From assembly GCF_031326225.1 (NCBI RefSeq), contig NZ_CP133720.1:1178001-1242000 (forward strand): 64,000 bases of DNA. The letters are read 5' to 3'. The notes under the pieces were generated by a model. The model made no database searches and was not told the origin of the DNA. It worked only from the letters and a program-made list of their open reading frames with translations. Source of the DNA: Undibacterium cyanobacteriorum. Its GTDB lineage: Bacteria; Pseudomonadota; Gammaproteobacteria; Burkholderiales; Burkholderiaceae_D. A program made the position numbers and the translations under genes. Positions 27,009 to 36,360 of the stretch are shown here, piece by piece. Positions within the stretch are counted from its first letter, which is position 1. The number at the start of each line of letters is the position of its first letter.

Positions 27009-28529
27009 ATGTCTAATGCCGTTGAATTTCGTCAGATATCAAAGCGCTTCGGCAAAGTGCTCGCGAATGATGCGGTGAGTTTTTCCATCGCCAGCGGCAC
27101 TGTGCACGGCGTGATTGGTGAAAATGGTGCCGGTAAATCTACGCTCATGAGTATTTTGTATGGCTATTACCATGCAGATGAAGGTGAGATTTTGATTAAT
27201 GGCCAAGTGCGTGCGATTCCGAATAGCCATGAAGCGATCGCGCTCGGCATCGGCATGGTGCATCAGCATTTCATGTTGGTTGAGACCATGAGCGTACTCG
27301 ACAATATCATGCTCGGTATGGAAGGTGGATTCCGCTTAAAGCGCCGTCGTCAAGAAATCGCCGAGGACCTTCGTCGCTTGTGCAATGAGTATGGTTTGGA
27401 ACTAAAGCTGGACGCCCTGGTGCATGATTTATCGGTTGGTGAACAGCAGCGGGTCGAGATTCTCAAGCAGCTGTATCGCAATGCCAATATTTTGATCCTT
27501 GATGAACCAACCGCGGTATTGACACCACAAGAAACGGAAGCCCTGTTCGCGATTTTGAAATTGTTCAAGCAGCAGGGAAAGACGGTGATTCTGATTACTC
27601 ACAAGCTGCCTGAAATTATGGCGATTACTGATCGCGTAACAGTGATGCGTGCCGGTGGCGTGGTGGCGACCGTAGAAACCGCGGAAACTGATAAAGAAGA
27701 TTTAGCGCTCAAGATGGTCGGTCGAAAAGTGGTGACGGAATTGCCTCGCCAAACTTTGCATGCTGGCGATGTGATGTTGAGCGTCCACGATTTGCAGCTG
27801 AAAAATGCACAAGGCGTGAGTTTGTTGAGTGATATTAATTTCGATCTCAAGGCCGGTGAAATTGTCGCGATCGCCGGTGTGTCGGGTAATGGTCAATCCG
27901 AATTGTTGGAAGTGATTGCGGGCATGTGCTTGGATAAGACCGAACACCTGCAGGGAAGTATCACCTTAGCTGGCCAATCAATTTCCTTCAACAAAGCAGA
28001 CCCACGTTTGCCTGCGACTTTGCGTCGCCTCGGCTTGGGGCATGTGCCCGAAGATCGCTTGCGTGATGGTGTGGTGAAAGAATTTAGCGTGTGGGAAAAC
28101 CTCCTGTTGGGCCAGCAAAGCGATCAGATTTATCTCGATAAAAAAGCCAGTATCGCTGCTTGCGATGCCTTGCTTGAGCAGTTTGAAGTGCGTCCCATGG
28201 ATTCGTCTTTGCGGATCTCCCAATTGTCGGGTGGTAATCAACAAAAAGTGGTGATGGCACGTGAGATCGCTGCCAAGCCGAAAGTTTTATTGGTCGGTCA
28301 ACCGACCCGTGGTGTCGATATCGGCACCATACAACGTATTCATACCGAATTGCTGGCGCTGCGTGACGCAGGCGTCGCGATTCTTTTGGTGTCCGCTGAG
28401 CTGGAAGAAATTCGTGCTTTGGCGGATCGTATTCTCGTGATGTCAGGCGGCCGCATTACTGGTGAAGTGGCGATTGCCGACTATGACACGACACGTATTG
28501 GCTTATTGATGGGTGGTCTGCATAAATGA
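27009..28529 (+). CDS. ABC transporter ATP-binding protein, nucleoside (BMP) type, tandem ATPase
   Basis: 506 residues with two fused ATPase domains as in RbsA and NupO. First half: Walker A GENGAGKST near residue 40, signature LSVGEQQRVEIL, Walker B NILILDEPTAVL. Second half: the usual weaker Walker A (GVSGNGQSE), signature LSGGNQQKVVMAREI and VLLVGQPTRGVDIG. It energises uptake through the two permeases encoded next. ATG 27009 is chosen because the earlier part of the open frame (from 26919) covers the terminator hairpin. No good ribosome site precedes it. The stop overlaps the next start (ATGA). Confidence 0.93.
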   Translation: MSNAVEFRQISKRFGKVLANDAVSFSIASGTVHGVIGENGAGKSTLMSILYGYYHADEGEILINGQVRAIPNSHEAIALGIGMVHQHFMLVETMSVLDNIMLGMEGGFRLKRRRQEIAEDLRRLCNEYGLELKLDALVHDLSVGEQQRVEILKQLYRNANILILDEPTAVLTPQETEALFAILKLFKQQGKTVILITHKLPEIMAITDRVTVMRAGGVVATVETAETDKEDLALKMVGRKVVTELPRQTLHAGDVMLSVHDLQLKNAQGVSLLSDINFDLKAGEIVAIAGVSGNGQSELLEVIAGMCLDKTEHLQGSITLAGQSISFNKADPRLPATLRRLGLGHVPEDRLRDGVVKEFSVWENLLLGQQSDQIYLDKKASIAACDALLEQFEVRPMDSSLRISQLSGGNQQKVVMAREIAAKPKVLLVGQPTRGVDIGTIQRIHTELLALRDAGVAILLVSAELEEIRALADRILVMSGGRITGEVAIADYDTTRIGLLMGGLHK

Positions 28530-29623
28530 ATTCTGATTTGCCACGTTGGGCGACCAACATCGTTTTACCACTGCTGAATTTGCTGTCGGCCTTGGCGGTC
28601 GCGGCAGGCGTGATTTATTTGCTCGGTGAACAGCCCGGCGAAGCACTCGGCATTTTGATTAACAGCGCCTTGGGTACACCAGAAGGACTGGGTTACACCT
28701 TGTTCTACACCACGACCTATGTCTTGACAGGTTTGTCGGTGTCGGTGGCGATGCAAGCGGGCTTGTTTAATATTGGTAGTGAAGGCCAGATGTATCTTGG
28801 TGGTCTCGGCTTAACGCTCCTGATGTTGCAATTCGATGCCAGTATGCCGACTTGGGTGTTGGTACCGATGGGTATACTCGGAGCGATGATTTTTGGTGCA
28901 GCTTGGGCATTCTTACCGGGATATCTGCAGGCGCGTCGTGGTAGTCACGTGGTGGTGACGACGATTATGTTTAACTTCATCGCGGCATCGCTGATGAACT
29001 TTATCATCATCACTTATCTGATTCCGGTTGGGGAACAAAATCCTGCGAGTCGCATGTTTGCCGAGACCGCTTGGTTGCCGCGCTTGAATACCTTGATTCC
29101 GGCACTTGGCGACAATCCCTTGAATATCAGCTTTTTGCTCTGTCTCGTGTGTCTTGGCGTGTACGGTTTTGTCGTTTGGCGCACACGCTGGGGTTATGCC
29201 TTGCGTGCCGCTGGTAAGAATCCACATGCTGCGCATTATGCTGGTATTTCTATCGCTAAAGTCATCATGGTCACGATGTTGATTTCGGGGGCTTTGGCCG
29301 GTCTTGCTTCAGTCAATAGTGTCGCTGGTTCGACCCATTACTTGAGTCTTAATTTCACGGCTGGTGCTGGCTTTGTCGGGATTGCGGTGGCGCTGATGGG
29401 ACGCCAACAACCGGTGGGTCTGTTCCTTGCCGCAGCCTTGTTTGGTGTCTTGATGCAGGGTGGTTTTGACCTCTCGTTTGAGAAGCCCAATATTCCACCA
29501 GAAACCTTTGTCTTTATTCAGGGCATGATTATTTTGTTCTGCGGTGCGATGGAAAATATGTACGCGCCTTTGCTTGCACGTCTCTTGAAATCCTTGAACG
29601 CGAAAGGAGCACGTCATGCTTGA
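28526..29623 (+). CDS. ABC transporter permease 1, nucleoside type (BPD_transp_2)
   Basis: 365 residues, about ten hydrophobic segments, with the family segments MQAGLFNIGSEGQMYLGG near 78 and YALRAAGKNPHAAHYAGI near 230. It overlaps the ATPase gene by four bases and permease 2 by eight, so the three are one tightly coupled unit. It forms half of the inner-membrane channel of a NupPQ-like nucleoside importer. Confidence 0.92.
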   Translation: MNSDLPRWATNIVLPLLNLLSALAVAAGVIYLLGEQPGEALGILINSALGTPEGLGYTLFYTTTYVLTGLSVSVAMQAGLFNIGSEGQMYLGGLGLTLLMLQFDASMPTWVLVPMGILGAMIFGAAWAFLPGYLQARRGSHVVVTTIMFNFIAASLMNFIIITYLIPVGEQNPASRMFAETAWLPRLNTLIPALGDNPLNISFLLCLVCLGVYGFVVWRTRWGYALRAAGKNPHAAHYAGISIAKVIMVTMLISGALAGLASVNSVAGSTHYLSLNFTAGAGFVGIAVALMGRQQPVGLFLAAALFGVLMQGGFDLSFEKPNIPPETFVFIQGMIILFCGAMENMYAPLLARLLKSLNAKGARHA

Positions 29624-30584
29624 AGATTTCCAATTTTCGACCATTTTGGTGTCGATGATACGTAATGCACCGGTGCTTTTGTTTGCCGCTTTTGCTGGCG
29701 TATTCGCGGAGCGTAGTGGGGTCATTGATTTGGCCTTGGAAGGCAAAATGCTGTCTTCTGCCTTCGCTGCGGCATCGGTCACTTTCCTGACCCAGAACCC
29801 GTATTGGGGTGTAGCGGCAGGGATTGCGGTGTCGTGCTTGATCGCCTTATTGCAAGCCTATGTTGCGATCAATCAGCGTGGTAATCAATTGGTGTTTGGT
29901 ATTGCCATCAATATCGCCGCCTCGGGTTTGACCTTCGTTTTAGCCCAGTATTTCTTCCAACTCGGTGGCCGTAGTCCAGATCTTGGTTCTGCGCGCTTTG
30001 CGGTGTTGGATTTTCCAATGGCGCAATGGTGGTCTTCGATCGAACCTTTGAATTGGTTTTTCGGTAAGTTCTTGGGTGGCCATACGATTTTGGTGTACTT
30101 AGCATTTTTGCTGATTCCCATCATGCACTGGGTGATTTCACATAGCCGTTTTGGTTTGCGTTTACGCGCAGTCGGAGAAAATCCTCACGCCGCCGACTCT
30201 GCTGGGATTAACGTTGCTGCGACACGTTATATGTCCTTGTTGTGGGGTGGGGTTTTGTGTTCACTCGCAGGCTCGTATTTGGCCATCGTACAAAGCGGCT
30301 TCTTCTTGCGTGATATGTCGGCAGGTAATGGTTTCTTAGCCTTGACCGCGGTCGTGTTTGGTAACTGGCGTCCATTGCAAACGGCCGCCGGTTGTTTGAT
30401 GTTTGCGCTGTTCGCCGCATTGCAGATCCAAATGGAAGGGATTGCCTTCCCAGTCGTCGGACAAATCCCTGGTTCTTTGATCCAGATGTTGCCTTATGTG
30501 GTGACCGTGATCGTCTTGGCTGGTGTGATGGCGAAGTCCGTGTCGCCGAAAGCGCTTGGTACGCCATTTGTGAAATCGCGCTAA
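29616..30584 (+). CDS. ABC transporter permease 2, nucleoside type
   Basis: 322 residues, multi-spanning. Shows the paralogous segments AGVFAERSGVIDLALEGKML near 31 and LRLRAVGENPHAADSAGI near 180, matching permease 1. The overlap with the upstream gene is eight bases. It is the second channel half. The nucleoside hydrolase gene follows 52 bp later. Confidence 0.92.
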   Translation: MLEDFQFSTILVSMIRNAPVLLFAAFAGVFAERSGVIDLALEGKMLSSAFAAASVTFLTQNPYWGVAAGIAVSCLIALLQAYVAINQRGNQLVFGIAINIAASGLTFVLAQYFFQLGGRSPDLGSARFAVLDFPMAQWWSSIEPLNWFFGKFLGGHTILVYLAFLLIPIMHWVISHSRFGLRLRAVGENPHAADSAGINVAATRYMSLLWGGVLCSLAGSYLAIVQSGFFLRDMSAGNGFLALTAVVFGNWRPLQTAAGCLMFALFAALQIQMEGIAFPVVGQIPGSLIQMLPYVVTVIVLAGVMAKSVSPKALGTPFVKSR

Positions 30585-30636
30585 GCGAGCCGCACAAAGA
30601 GAGCAAAGTAGTACTTTTAATGAAAGGTGGACCAGC

Positions 30637-31629
30637 ATGGTTCATAAAGTGATATTCGATACAGACCCAGGCGTTGATGACGCAATGGCTTTGTATTTTG
30701 CCTTGGCTCATCCCGAGATTGAAGTGATCGGCATTACCACGACATTTGGTAACGTGACAGTGCAACAAGCGACTGCCAATGGTTTGTACTTGAGCCGTAT
30801 TTGCGGACGTGAGATTCCCGTTGCTGGTGGCGGTGCGGTACCTTTGATGAAGGCACCTGGTACTCCTCCCGGTTTTATTCACGGTGACGATGGTTTAGGA
30901 AATTTGCCATCGCGCGTCGCGGTTCAGGGGCAAGCCGAGAGTCAATCTGCGGCAGAGTTTATCGTTGCTATGGCGCGTGCTTATCCCGGTGAAATTAGTT
31001 TGGTGGCAGTGGGCCCGTTTGTGAATTTGGGCTTGGCGCTGAAGTTAGAACCTGAGCTGCCGAAGTTGATCAAACAAGTGATCATGATGGCTGGCACCGT
31101 GATAGAACCTGGCAATGTCTCCCCAGTTGCCGAGGCGAACGTCTGGAACGATCCGCACGCGGCGGATTTGGTATTTACGGCAGGTTGGAATTTGGTGATG
31201 GTTGGCCTCGATGTGACGCATCGTGTGGTGATGCCAGCGACCTATTTCACCCAATTGGCAGAGCATCACCAGCACCATCTTGCGATGGACACGCTCAACC
31301 ACGCCGCACAGTTCTATTGCGATTTTTATTTGCGTGAACGCCCCGACTTGGGACACGCTTGTTTCGGTCACGACATCCTAACCTTTGTGTATTTGGTCGC
31401 ACCGCAATTATTTCAAACCCAAGATGGCCGTGTTCGCGTGCAGTTAGAAGGTTTGGGTAATGGACAAACGATGATGGACCGTCACGGTGGTTTGCAGTAC
31501 GCCCAAGCAGGATGGGAAAAGCATCGTCCGCAAACGACAGTGTGCATGAAAGTCGATGCGGAGCAATGTCTGAGCTTGATCAAACAAACGTTAGAAAGCG
31601 ATTGGTTACAAGCACCGCTCGTGCTGTAA
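30637..31629 (+). CDS. Nucleoside hydrolase (IunH/Rih family)
   Basis: 330 residues with the calcium-binding N-terminal FDTDPGVDDAMAL motif and the later AEANVWNDPHAADLVF and LDVTHRVVM segments. These enzymes cleave the N-glycosidic bond of nucleosides to base and ribose in the cytoplasm; purine or pyrimidine preference is not readable by eye. No signal peptide. It directly follows the nucleoside importer and precedes the oxygenase by 33 bp, so imported nucleosides are its likely substrate, and released ribose could go to the ribokinase at 24597. Confidence 0.93.
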   Translation: MVHKVIFDTDPGVDDAMALYFALAHPEIEVIGITTTFGNVTVQQATANGLYLSRICGREIPVAGGGAVPLMKAPGTPPGFIHGDDGLGNLPSRVAVQGQAESQSAAEFIVAMARAYPGEISLVAVGPFVNLGLALKLEPELPKLIKQVIMMAGTVIEPGNVSPVAEANVWNDPHAADLVFTAGWNLVMVGLDVTHRVVMPATYFTQLAEHHQHHLAMDTLNHAAQFYCDFYLRERPDLGHACFGHDILTFVYLVAPQLFQTQDGRVRVQLEGLGNGQTMMDRHGGLQYAQAGWEKHRPQTTVCMKVDAEQCLSLIKQTLESDWLQAPLVL

Positions 31630-31662
31630 TCGTCGTCTTGCCATTTTGAACCTGAGGTTTCT

Positions 31663-32508
31663 ATGTTAATTACACCAGTTGATTTCACCAGCCCAACGGC
31701 GGCGAAAGATTTCGCTGAAAGCTTGCACAATACGGGCTTTGGCGTGTTGACCAATCATCCTTTGTCTTCCGAGATGTTGAACGCTATTTATGCGGAATGG
31801 TATGGCTTCTTCCAAAGCGATGCGAAGAAGAATTATGCTTATGATCCCCAAAAATATGATGGCTATTTTTCTCCCACGGTCTCGGAAACCGCAAAAGGTT
31901 TTACGAAGCGTGATTTGAAAGAGTTCTACCACATTTACCCATGGGGTCGTTATCCGGCCGAGGTGTCAGACACCGCGAGTCAGTATTACAAGCTAGCCTC
32001 GGATTTGGCGGCAACCTTGTTAAGCTGGGTAGAGCAATATTCCCCAGACGATGTACGCGCTAAATACTCGATGCCTTTGCCAAAAATGATCGAAGGCAGC
32101 GAACAAACTTTGTTGCGCGTCCTGCACTATCCGCCATTGCGTGGTGATGAAGAGCCTGGTGCAGTTCGCGCTGCAGCGCATGGCGACATCAACTTGTTGA
32201 CGATCTTGCCGGCCGCGACGGCGGCGGGTTTGCAGGTCATTGGTAAAGATGGTGAATGGCATGATGTACCCTGTGACTTCGGTATGTTGATTGTGAATAT
32301 CGGCGACATGCTGCAAGAAGCTTCCGCTGGCTATTATCCTTCGACCGTGCACCGTGTCTTGAATCCGACGGGCGAAGAGGCCAAGAAGTCACGTGTATCA
32401 TTGCCACTCTTCTTGCACCCACGTCCAGACGTGGTGCTGTCGGAACGTCATACGGCCGGTTCTTATTTGACTGAGCGCTTGAACGAACTGCACTCTAAGA
32501 ATCCATAA
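31663..32508 (+). CDS. 2-oxoglutarate/Fe(II) oxygenase of isopenicillin-N-synthase type
   Basis: 281 residues with the iron-binding facial triad: HGD in AAHGDINLLTIL (near residue 173) and the distal His in PSTVHRVLNP (near 229), and the cosubstrate-binding Arg-x-Ser in KSRVSLPLF. The N terminus resembles the DIOX_N region (FGVLTNHPL). It sits between nucleoside hydrolase and adenosine deaminase genes with short gaps (33 and 69 bp). The related fungal thymine 7-hydroxylase acts on a nucleobase, so a base or nucleoside substrate is a reasonable guess, but nothing in the sequence proves it. Confidence 0.85.
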   Translation: MLITPVDFTSPTAAKDFAESLHNTGFGVLTNHPLSSEMLNAIYAEWYGFFQSDAKKNYAYDPQKYDGYFSPTVSETAKGFTKRDLKEFYHIYPWGRYPAEVSDTASQYYKLASDLAATLLSWVEQYSPDDVRAKYSMPLPKMIEGSEQTLLRVLHYPPLRGDEEPGAVRAAAHGDINLLTILPAATAAGLQVIGKDGEWHDVPCDFGMLIVNIGDMLQEASAGYYPSTVHRVLNPTGEEAKKSRVSLPLFLHPRPDVVLSERHTAGSYLTERLNELHSKNP

Positions 32509-32516
32509 GGTCAATT

Positions 32517-32549
32517 GAGCTAGCACTGAGCTAACACTGAGCTATCGTC
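32517..32549. repeat. 11-bp tandem repeat after the oxygenase stop
   Basis: GAGCTAGCACT, GAGCTAACACT and a partial third copy GAGCTATCGTC begin eight bases after the stop codon. Confidence 0.8.
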
Positions 32550-32577
32550 AAGTTAGCAAAAATCGAGAGAGAAGATC

Positions 32578-34203
32578 ATGAAAAAAATAAGCTTCGTTTC
32601 ATCCCCCTTATTCTCATTCACTCTGATCTCTCTCTCGGCCTCATTGTCGGCTGCAAGTTTCGCGGCCCCGATGATGTCGGTTGAACTCATGTCGAGTTCC
32701 GCAACCGCAGGTAACTTTAGTAGCTCCAGTAGCTCAAACAGCGTCAGCATTTCAGCTGCACAAGCCAAAAAAAATCTACAAGCCACACGCGCTTACTATC
32801 AGTCCCTGATTGCGCCTCATTCGAAACGCGGTGCGGAATTAACCATGTTGATGACGATGTTACCGAAAGGTGGTGATATCCATCATCATTACACGGGCGC
32901 TCTTTACGCAGAAGTGTATTTGGATTGGGTTACGACGCAGGGCTATTGCGTCTATCGCGAGAATAATGCAGCGGCGAAGCAAGAAAAATTCAGAATCGAA
33001 GTGAAAGCGATCAATGATCCTGAGCTTGCCAAAAATTGTTGGAAGCCAGAGACGATTCGCAAAGATAATTTGTTTTATCGCGAATTGTTAATGACGTGGT
33101 CCGATCTCGATTTCGATACGCACACACATCAGCAACTGCCACCGGATCAACAGTTTTTCAACACCTTCGGGTATTTCGGTGCGGTCTCCAAGTTCAACAC
33201 CAATGCTGGTCTGCGTAGTCTCAAAGAGCGTGCACAAGCCGAAAATCAGCAATATCTTGAGACCATGCTGAAGAGCGCGCCGATCACTGAAAACGCAGAG
33301 CTCTCGGCACGCCTTGATGCCATTACCGCAAAAAATAGTCTAGCGACACCATCGGCGAAAGCGCTTGATGTCAGCGAGTTGCACGCTATTTTCGCAGCGT
33401 ATTCTAGCTTCCTCGCGAAAGATAAAGCAGCACAAGACGCGATCGCTGCCTATGTCGAGGAAGTCAATCAAGACACCAAGGATATCGATAGCGCCGATTT
33501 TGATTTGCGCGTGCAAACCTATGTCTCGCGTAACTCCACACCCGGCAAAACCTTTGCAGGTCTGTATGCGGCCTTCGCTGCCAGCGAGCGCAATCCAAAA
33601 ATCGTCGGCATCAATATCGTCGGCCCTGAACACGGTTTGATTGCATTGCGTGACTATCAATTGCATATGCACATGTTCGGCTACCTGAAAACGATCTTCC
33701 CTAAAGCGCGTTTGGCAATGCATGCGGGAGAATTGAATTTAGGTTTGGTTGCGCCAGAATATCTGCAATCACATATTCGTGACGCGCTGGAAATTGCTGG
33801 CGCTGAACGCATCGGCCACGGCGTTGATATCGCCTACGAAAAAGACGCAGTGCAATTACTCGCGGCACTCAAACAACGCAAAACGGCGATAGAGATCAAT
33901 CTCACCAGTAACTCCTTCATCTTGGGTGTGAAGGAAGCGAATCATCCCGTAACTTTGTATCTACGTCATGGCATCCCGGTGGTGATCAGCAGCGACGATA
34001 TGGGCGTCTCGCGCAATAACTTGAGCAACGAATACATTTTGTTTGCTTCACGTTACCAGCCCAATTACGACCAACTCAAAAGCATCGTCTACAACAGCAT
34101 CCGCTACTCTTTCTTGTCCGATGCCGACAAACAAAAGCACCTGCGTTTGCTTGATCAAAAATTCTTGCAGTTTGAAGCGAAAGTGGCAGGGTTGCCGCAC
34201 TAA
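32578..34203 (+). CDS. Exported adenosine deaminase-like protein (ADGF type)
   Basis: 541 residues with a signal peptide (hydrophobic core about 8-28, cleavage near SFAA) and a Ser-rich N-terminal stretch. The deaminase fold is clear: zinc ligands in GGDIHHHYTGAL, catalytic HAGELNLG, RIGHGVDIAYE and the final SSDDMGVSR. Length and the long N-terminal region fit the ADGF/CECR1-like branch rather than cytosolic Add (about 340 aa). It would convert adenosine to inosine in the periplasm or outside, ahead of uptake. It closes the nucleoside locus 69 bp after the oxygenase. No terminator was found within 200 bp downstream. Confidence 0.88.
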   Translation: MKKISFVSSPLFSFTLISLSASLSAASFAAPMMSVELMSSSATAGNFSSSSSSNSVSISAAQAKKNLQATRAYYQSLIAPHSKRGAELTMLMTMLPKGGDIHHHYTGALYAEVYLDWVTTQGYCVYRENNAAAKQEKFRIEVKAINDPELAKNCWKPETIRKDNLFYRELLMTWSDLDFDTHTHQQLPPDQQFFNTFGYFGAVSKFNTNAGLRSLKERAQAENQQYLETMLKSAPITENAELSARLDAITAKNSLATPSAKALDVSELHAIFAAYSSFLAKDKAAQDAIAAYVEEVNQDTKDIDSADFDLRVQTYVSRNSTPGKTFAGLYAAFAASERNPKIVGINIVGPEHGLIALRDYQLHMHMFGYLKTIFPKARLAMHAGELNLGLVAPEYLQSHIRDALEIAGAERIGHGVDIAYEKDAVQLLAALKQRKTAIEINLTSNSFILGVKEANHPVTLYLRHGIPVVISSDDMGVSRNNLSNEYILFASRYQPNYDQLKSIVYNSIRYSFLSDADKQKHLRLLDQKFLQFEAKVAGLPH

Positions 34204-34424
34204 TTTTTGCGATTAAAGCGGTAACACGAGTCGTACAGAGCCTGTTGAATTTTGGGTTTGCTATATTTTAAGGCCATCATTTTGATGTGACTGTGTAGTT
34301 TTCTTTTATCGATGTAGGGTAGTCAATCCAGCTCGGGTGGAATCTTTCGCGATGGCTCACTAACTCGTTACGGTATTGCTGTAACGATCTACAAAGTTGT
34401 TCAAAGATGAGGTGAAATCACTTG

Positions 34425-35114
34425 ATGAGTTTGAGAGAGACCAGTGTCAATTTTGTGCCGAAGGTCAGTTCGAATCGCGGAAGTGCCAGAGAATTCATCG
34501 TCGCGTTTTTGTTCCTCGCTTGTGCATTGATTGTGCCTTGTACATGTTTCGCCTCCATAGTGAGCCAAAAAGAGAGCCAGAAGTCTTTGGAGAATCGTAC
34601 GAGCCAAAACGAAACCAAAAGCCAAAGCCAGGGCACTGCACCAAGAGATTTTTCCCCACCATATCCTTTCACTACCCAAGAGTTTCTCGTAAATCTGGGA
34701 AAAGCCTTGGCAGCCAAAGATGGTGTTGTACGAAAGGAAGTCGTAACGAAGGCTTTCCAAATTGAGGTCCCTGACAAGCCCCGCGATGAAGATCAAGTTG
34801 GATACACCGATAAGCTAATTTTTCTTGTACTGCCTGGTCGGGATTGGTTTTTGGGCATGAAGCTTCATGAAAGCACGGAGCAAGTCATTTTCCAGATATG
34901 GTTTGACCCCTATTTCTGCATCGGCATTTCACAATTTCGTCAGTTCGCAGAAGCTACAGGTTGGGAGATGGTCATCGCTGCCACGTTGTCGGGCCATATG
35001 GCGTCGCCTCGAGAGTACTACAAGAAGCGTGGGAGTCAGGCAGAGCTCTTTTTTGATATGTCTCGACCTTATCTTCAGTGTATTGGATCTATTTATGTCA
35101 GCACGCCGAAATAA
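34425..35114 (+). CDS. Unrecognised protein with N-terminal membrane segment
   Basis: 229 residues; no family recognised. One hydrophobic segment (about 26-43, FIVAFLFLACALIVPCTC) suggests a signal or anchor, followed by a polar Gln/Ser/Lys-rich linker (about 48-72) and a C-terminal globular part with many aromatics (GRDWFLGMKL, FQIWFDPYFCIGI). AGGTGA nine bases before ATG 34425 supports the start; a TTG lies one codon earlier. A 7-bp inverted repeat (TCGTTAC 34365-34371, GTAACGA 34381-34387) lies just upstream. Neighbours on both sides are unrelated, so this may be a lineage-specific gene. Confidence 0.6.
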   Translation: MSLRETSVNFVPKVSSNRGSAREFIVAFLFLACALIVPCTCFASIVSQKESQKSLENRTSQNETKSQSQGTAPRDFSPPYPFTTQEFLVNLGKALAAKDGVVRKEVVTKAFQIEVPDKPRDEDQVGYTDKLIFLVLPGRDWFLGMKLHESTEQVIFQIWFDPYFCIGISQFRQFAEATGWEMVIAATLSGHMASPREYYKKRGSQAELFFDMSRPYLQCIGSIYVSTPK

Positions 35115-35302
35115 CCAACCTATGATCAAAAAAGCAGTGCTGTTTTAGATCACAATTAACTTTACTCGTTGTTGTGAAAAAATTCTCTGCCTCACTTCAA
35201 GGCGAGGTGAAATGTCAAAGGAGGCTGATGCGTCGAGTCTTGTTCGAGACAAGGGATTGATATCTTTCGTTTGTGAATTCGCCTTTCATGTCTGAATAGC
35301 GA

Positions 35303-35914
35303 TTATTTCACCACCCGCAAAGTCATCTGATATTCCGTCACGATATTGTTGCGGGTTTCGGCCATTTCGAGAAATTCGGCTTGACTGAGACGTCCACTTT
35401 CAAGTGCAGCTAAGTATTTGGGCTCTGGCACAATCTTGGTGTCGACCAGTTTGAAATTTACCTTCCAGTATTTCGCAAGGGCCGTATTCGAGGCGCCTTC
35501 ACGTTCCCATAGCTCGCAGTTTTCCATGTCCAATAATCCTAATAGGCTGGGAGTAATAATGCGTACGTGAGTAGGATCGTTAATGAAATTATCGCTTCTT
35601 GGATGCGGCACATAAATCTTAATCACGGCATCATGGCAGCACACGCGATACAGCTCTTGGATGATGCCTTGAAACACGTCAACCGAAGCACCAAGATGTT
35701 CGAGTACGTGGCTCAATAAAACTTCAGACACGGAGTTATCCGCAAATGGCCAGGGAAGAACTTCCAAGTCCACAACCACGTCTGGTGCGCAGGCGTCAAA
35801 TTTATCGACATTGACGAAACCTGGCAGTTTGTTGAAGCCGCAACCCAAGTTGAGTTTGATGGTTGTGGCCGAGTTTGATGGCGTATCGGATTTTGATTTG
35901 AACAGCGAGAACAT
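35303..35914 (-). CDS. Class I SAM-dependent methyltransferase-like protein
   Basis: 203 residues from the ATG at 35914. The SAM-binding motif LNLGCGFNKLPGFVNVD lies near residue 23, followed by the acidic loop and LLSHVLEHLG, as in the Methyltransf_11 group often found with polysaccharide genes. The frame is open to 36058, adding 48 residues without domain similarity or a ribosome site. The substrate is unknown and there is no glycan cluster around it. Recorded as an isolated gene between an unrecognised ORF and recA. Confidence 0.75.
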   Translation of the reverse strand: MFSLFKSKSDTPSNSATTIKLNLGCGFNKLPGFVNVDKFDACAPDVVVDLEVLPWPFADNSVSEVLLSHVLEHLGASVDVFQGIIQELYRVCCHDAVIKIYVPHPRSDNFINDPTHVRIITPSLLGLLDMENCELWEREGASNTALAKYWKVNFKLVDTKIVPEPKYLAALESGRLSQAEFLEMAETRNNIVTEYQMTLRVVK

Positions 35915-36170
35915 GAGAAAAGCTTTCGTGTAGTAATGAAGATCAGGATCAATACTTTGATTGTTCGTTAGTTTTGGCAGAAGAGCAAGTGCTATGAGAA
36001 TCTGAACAATTTCTTCGAAACTAAGTGGGGATGAAAGCTCATGTTTATAAACGCGCAATTGAAGTTTGAGCTGAGAAGTAAAGTAACAAGAAGATCAAAG
36101 GTCAAGCGATGCAAAATCCCCACACTTAAAAAAAAGTGAAAATGGGGCTTGCTAAAACCACTGATTTTTT

Positions 36171-36322
36171 ATACAGTGTCGTTCATACAGTGTTTTGCGC
36201 AAAAAAAGCTGTATAAAAGCTGTATAAGAAGCACTAGAAAAGGCATAACTTGTCTCTTAACTAGTGTCAGCGCAAAGCCTAATGAATATTTTGATCATTG
36301 TGGTTGACTGCAGGCAGTCAAC
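36171..36322. promoter_or_regulatory. recA upstream control region: four half-sites and a 20-bp palindrome
   Basis: ATACAG occurs at 36171 and 36185 and its complement CTGTAT at 36209 and 36220. GTTGACTGC (36303-36311) and GCAGTCAAC (36314-36322) form a near-perfect 20-bp palindrome 38 bp before the recA ATG. No CTGT-N8-ACAG LexA box could be found in the 35915-36360 gap. These sites are the best candidates for SOS control. Confidence 0.5.
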
Positions 36323-36360
36323 TTGTTGCCAACGTAAATTGAAGAGAGTTGAGAGAGAAC

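Noticed and set aside
35213..35296. 27-codon frame with a GAGGTGA-like site
   Set aside because: Very short, with no context or conservation evidence available.
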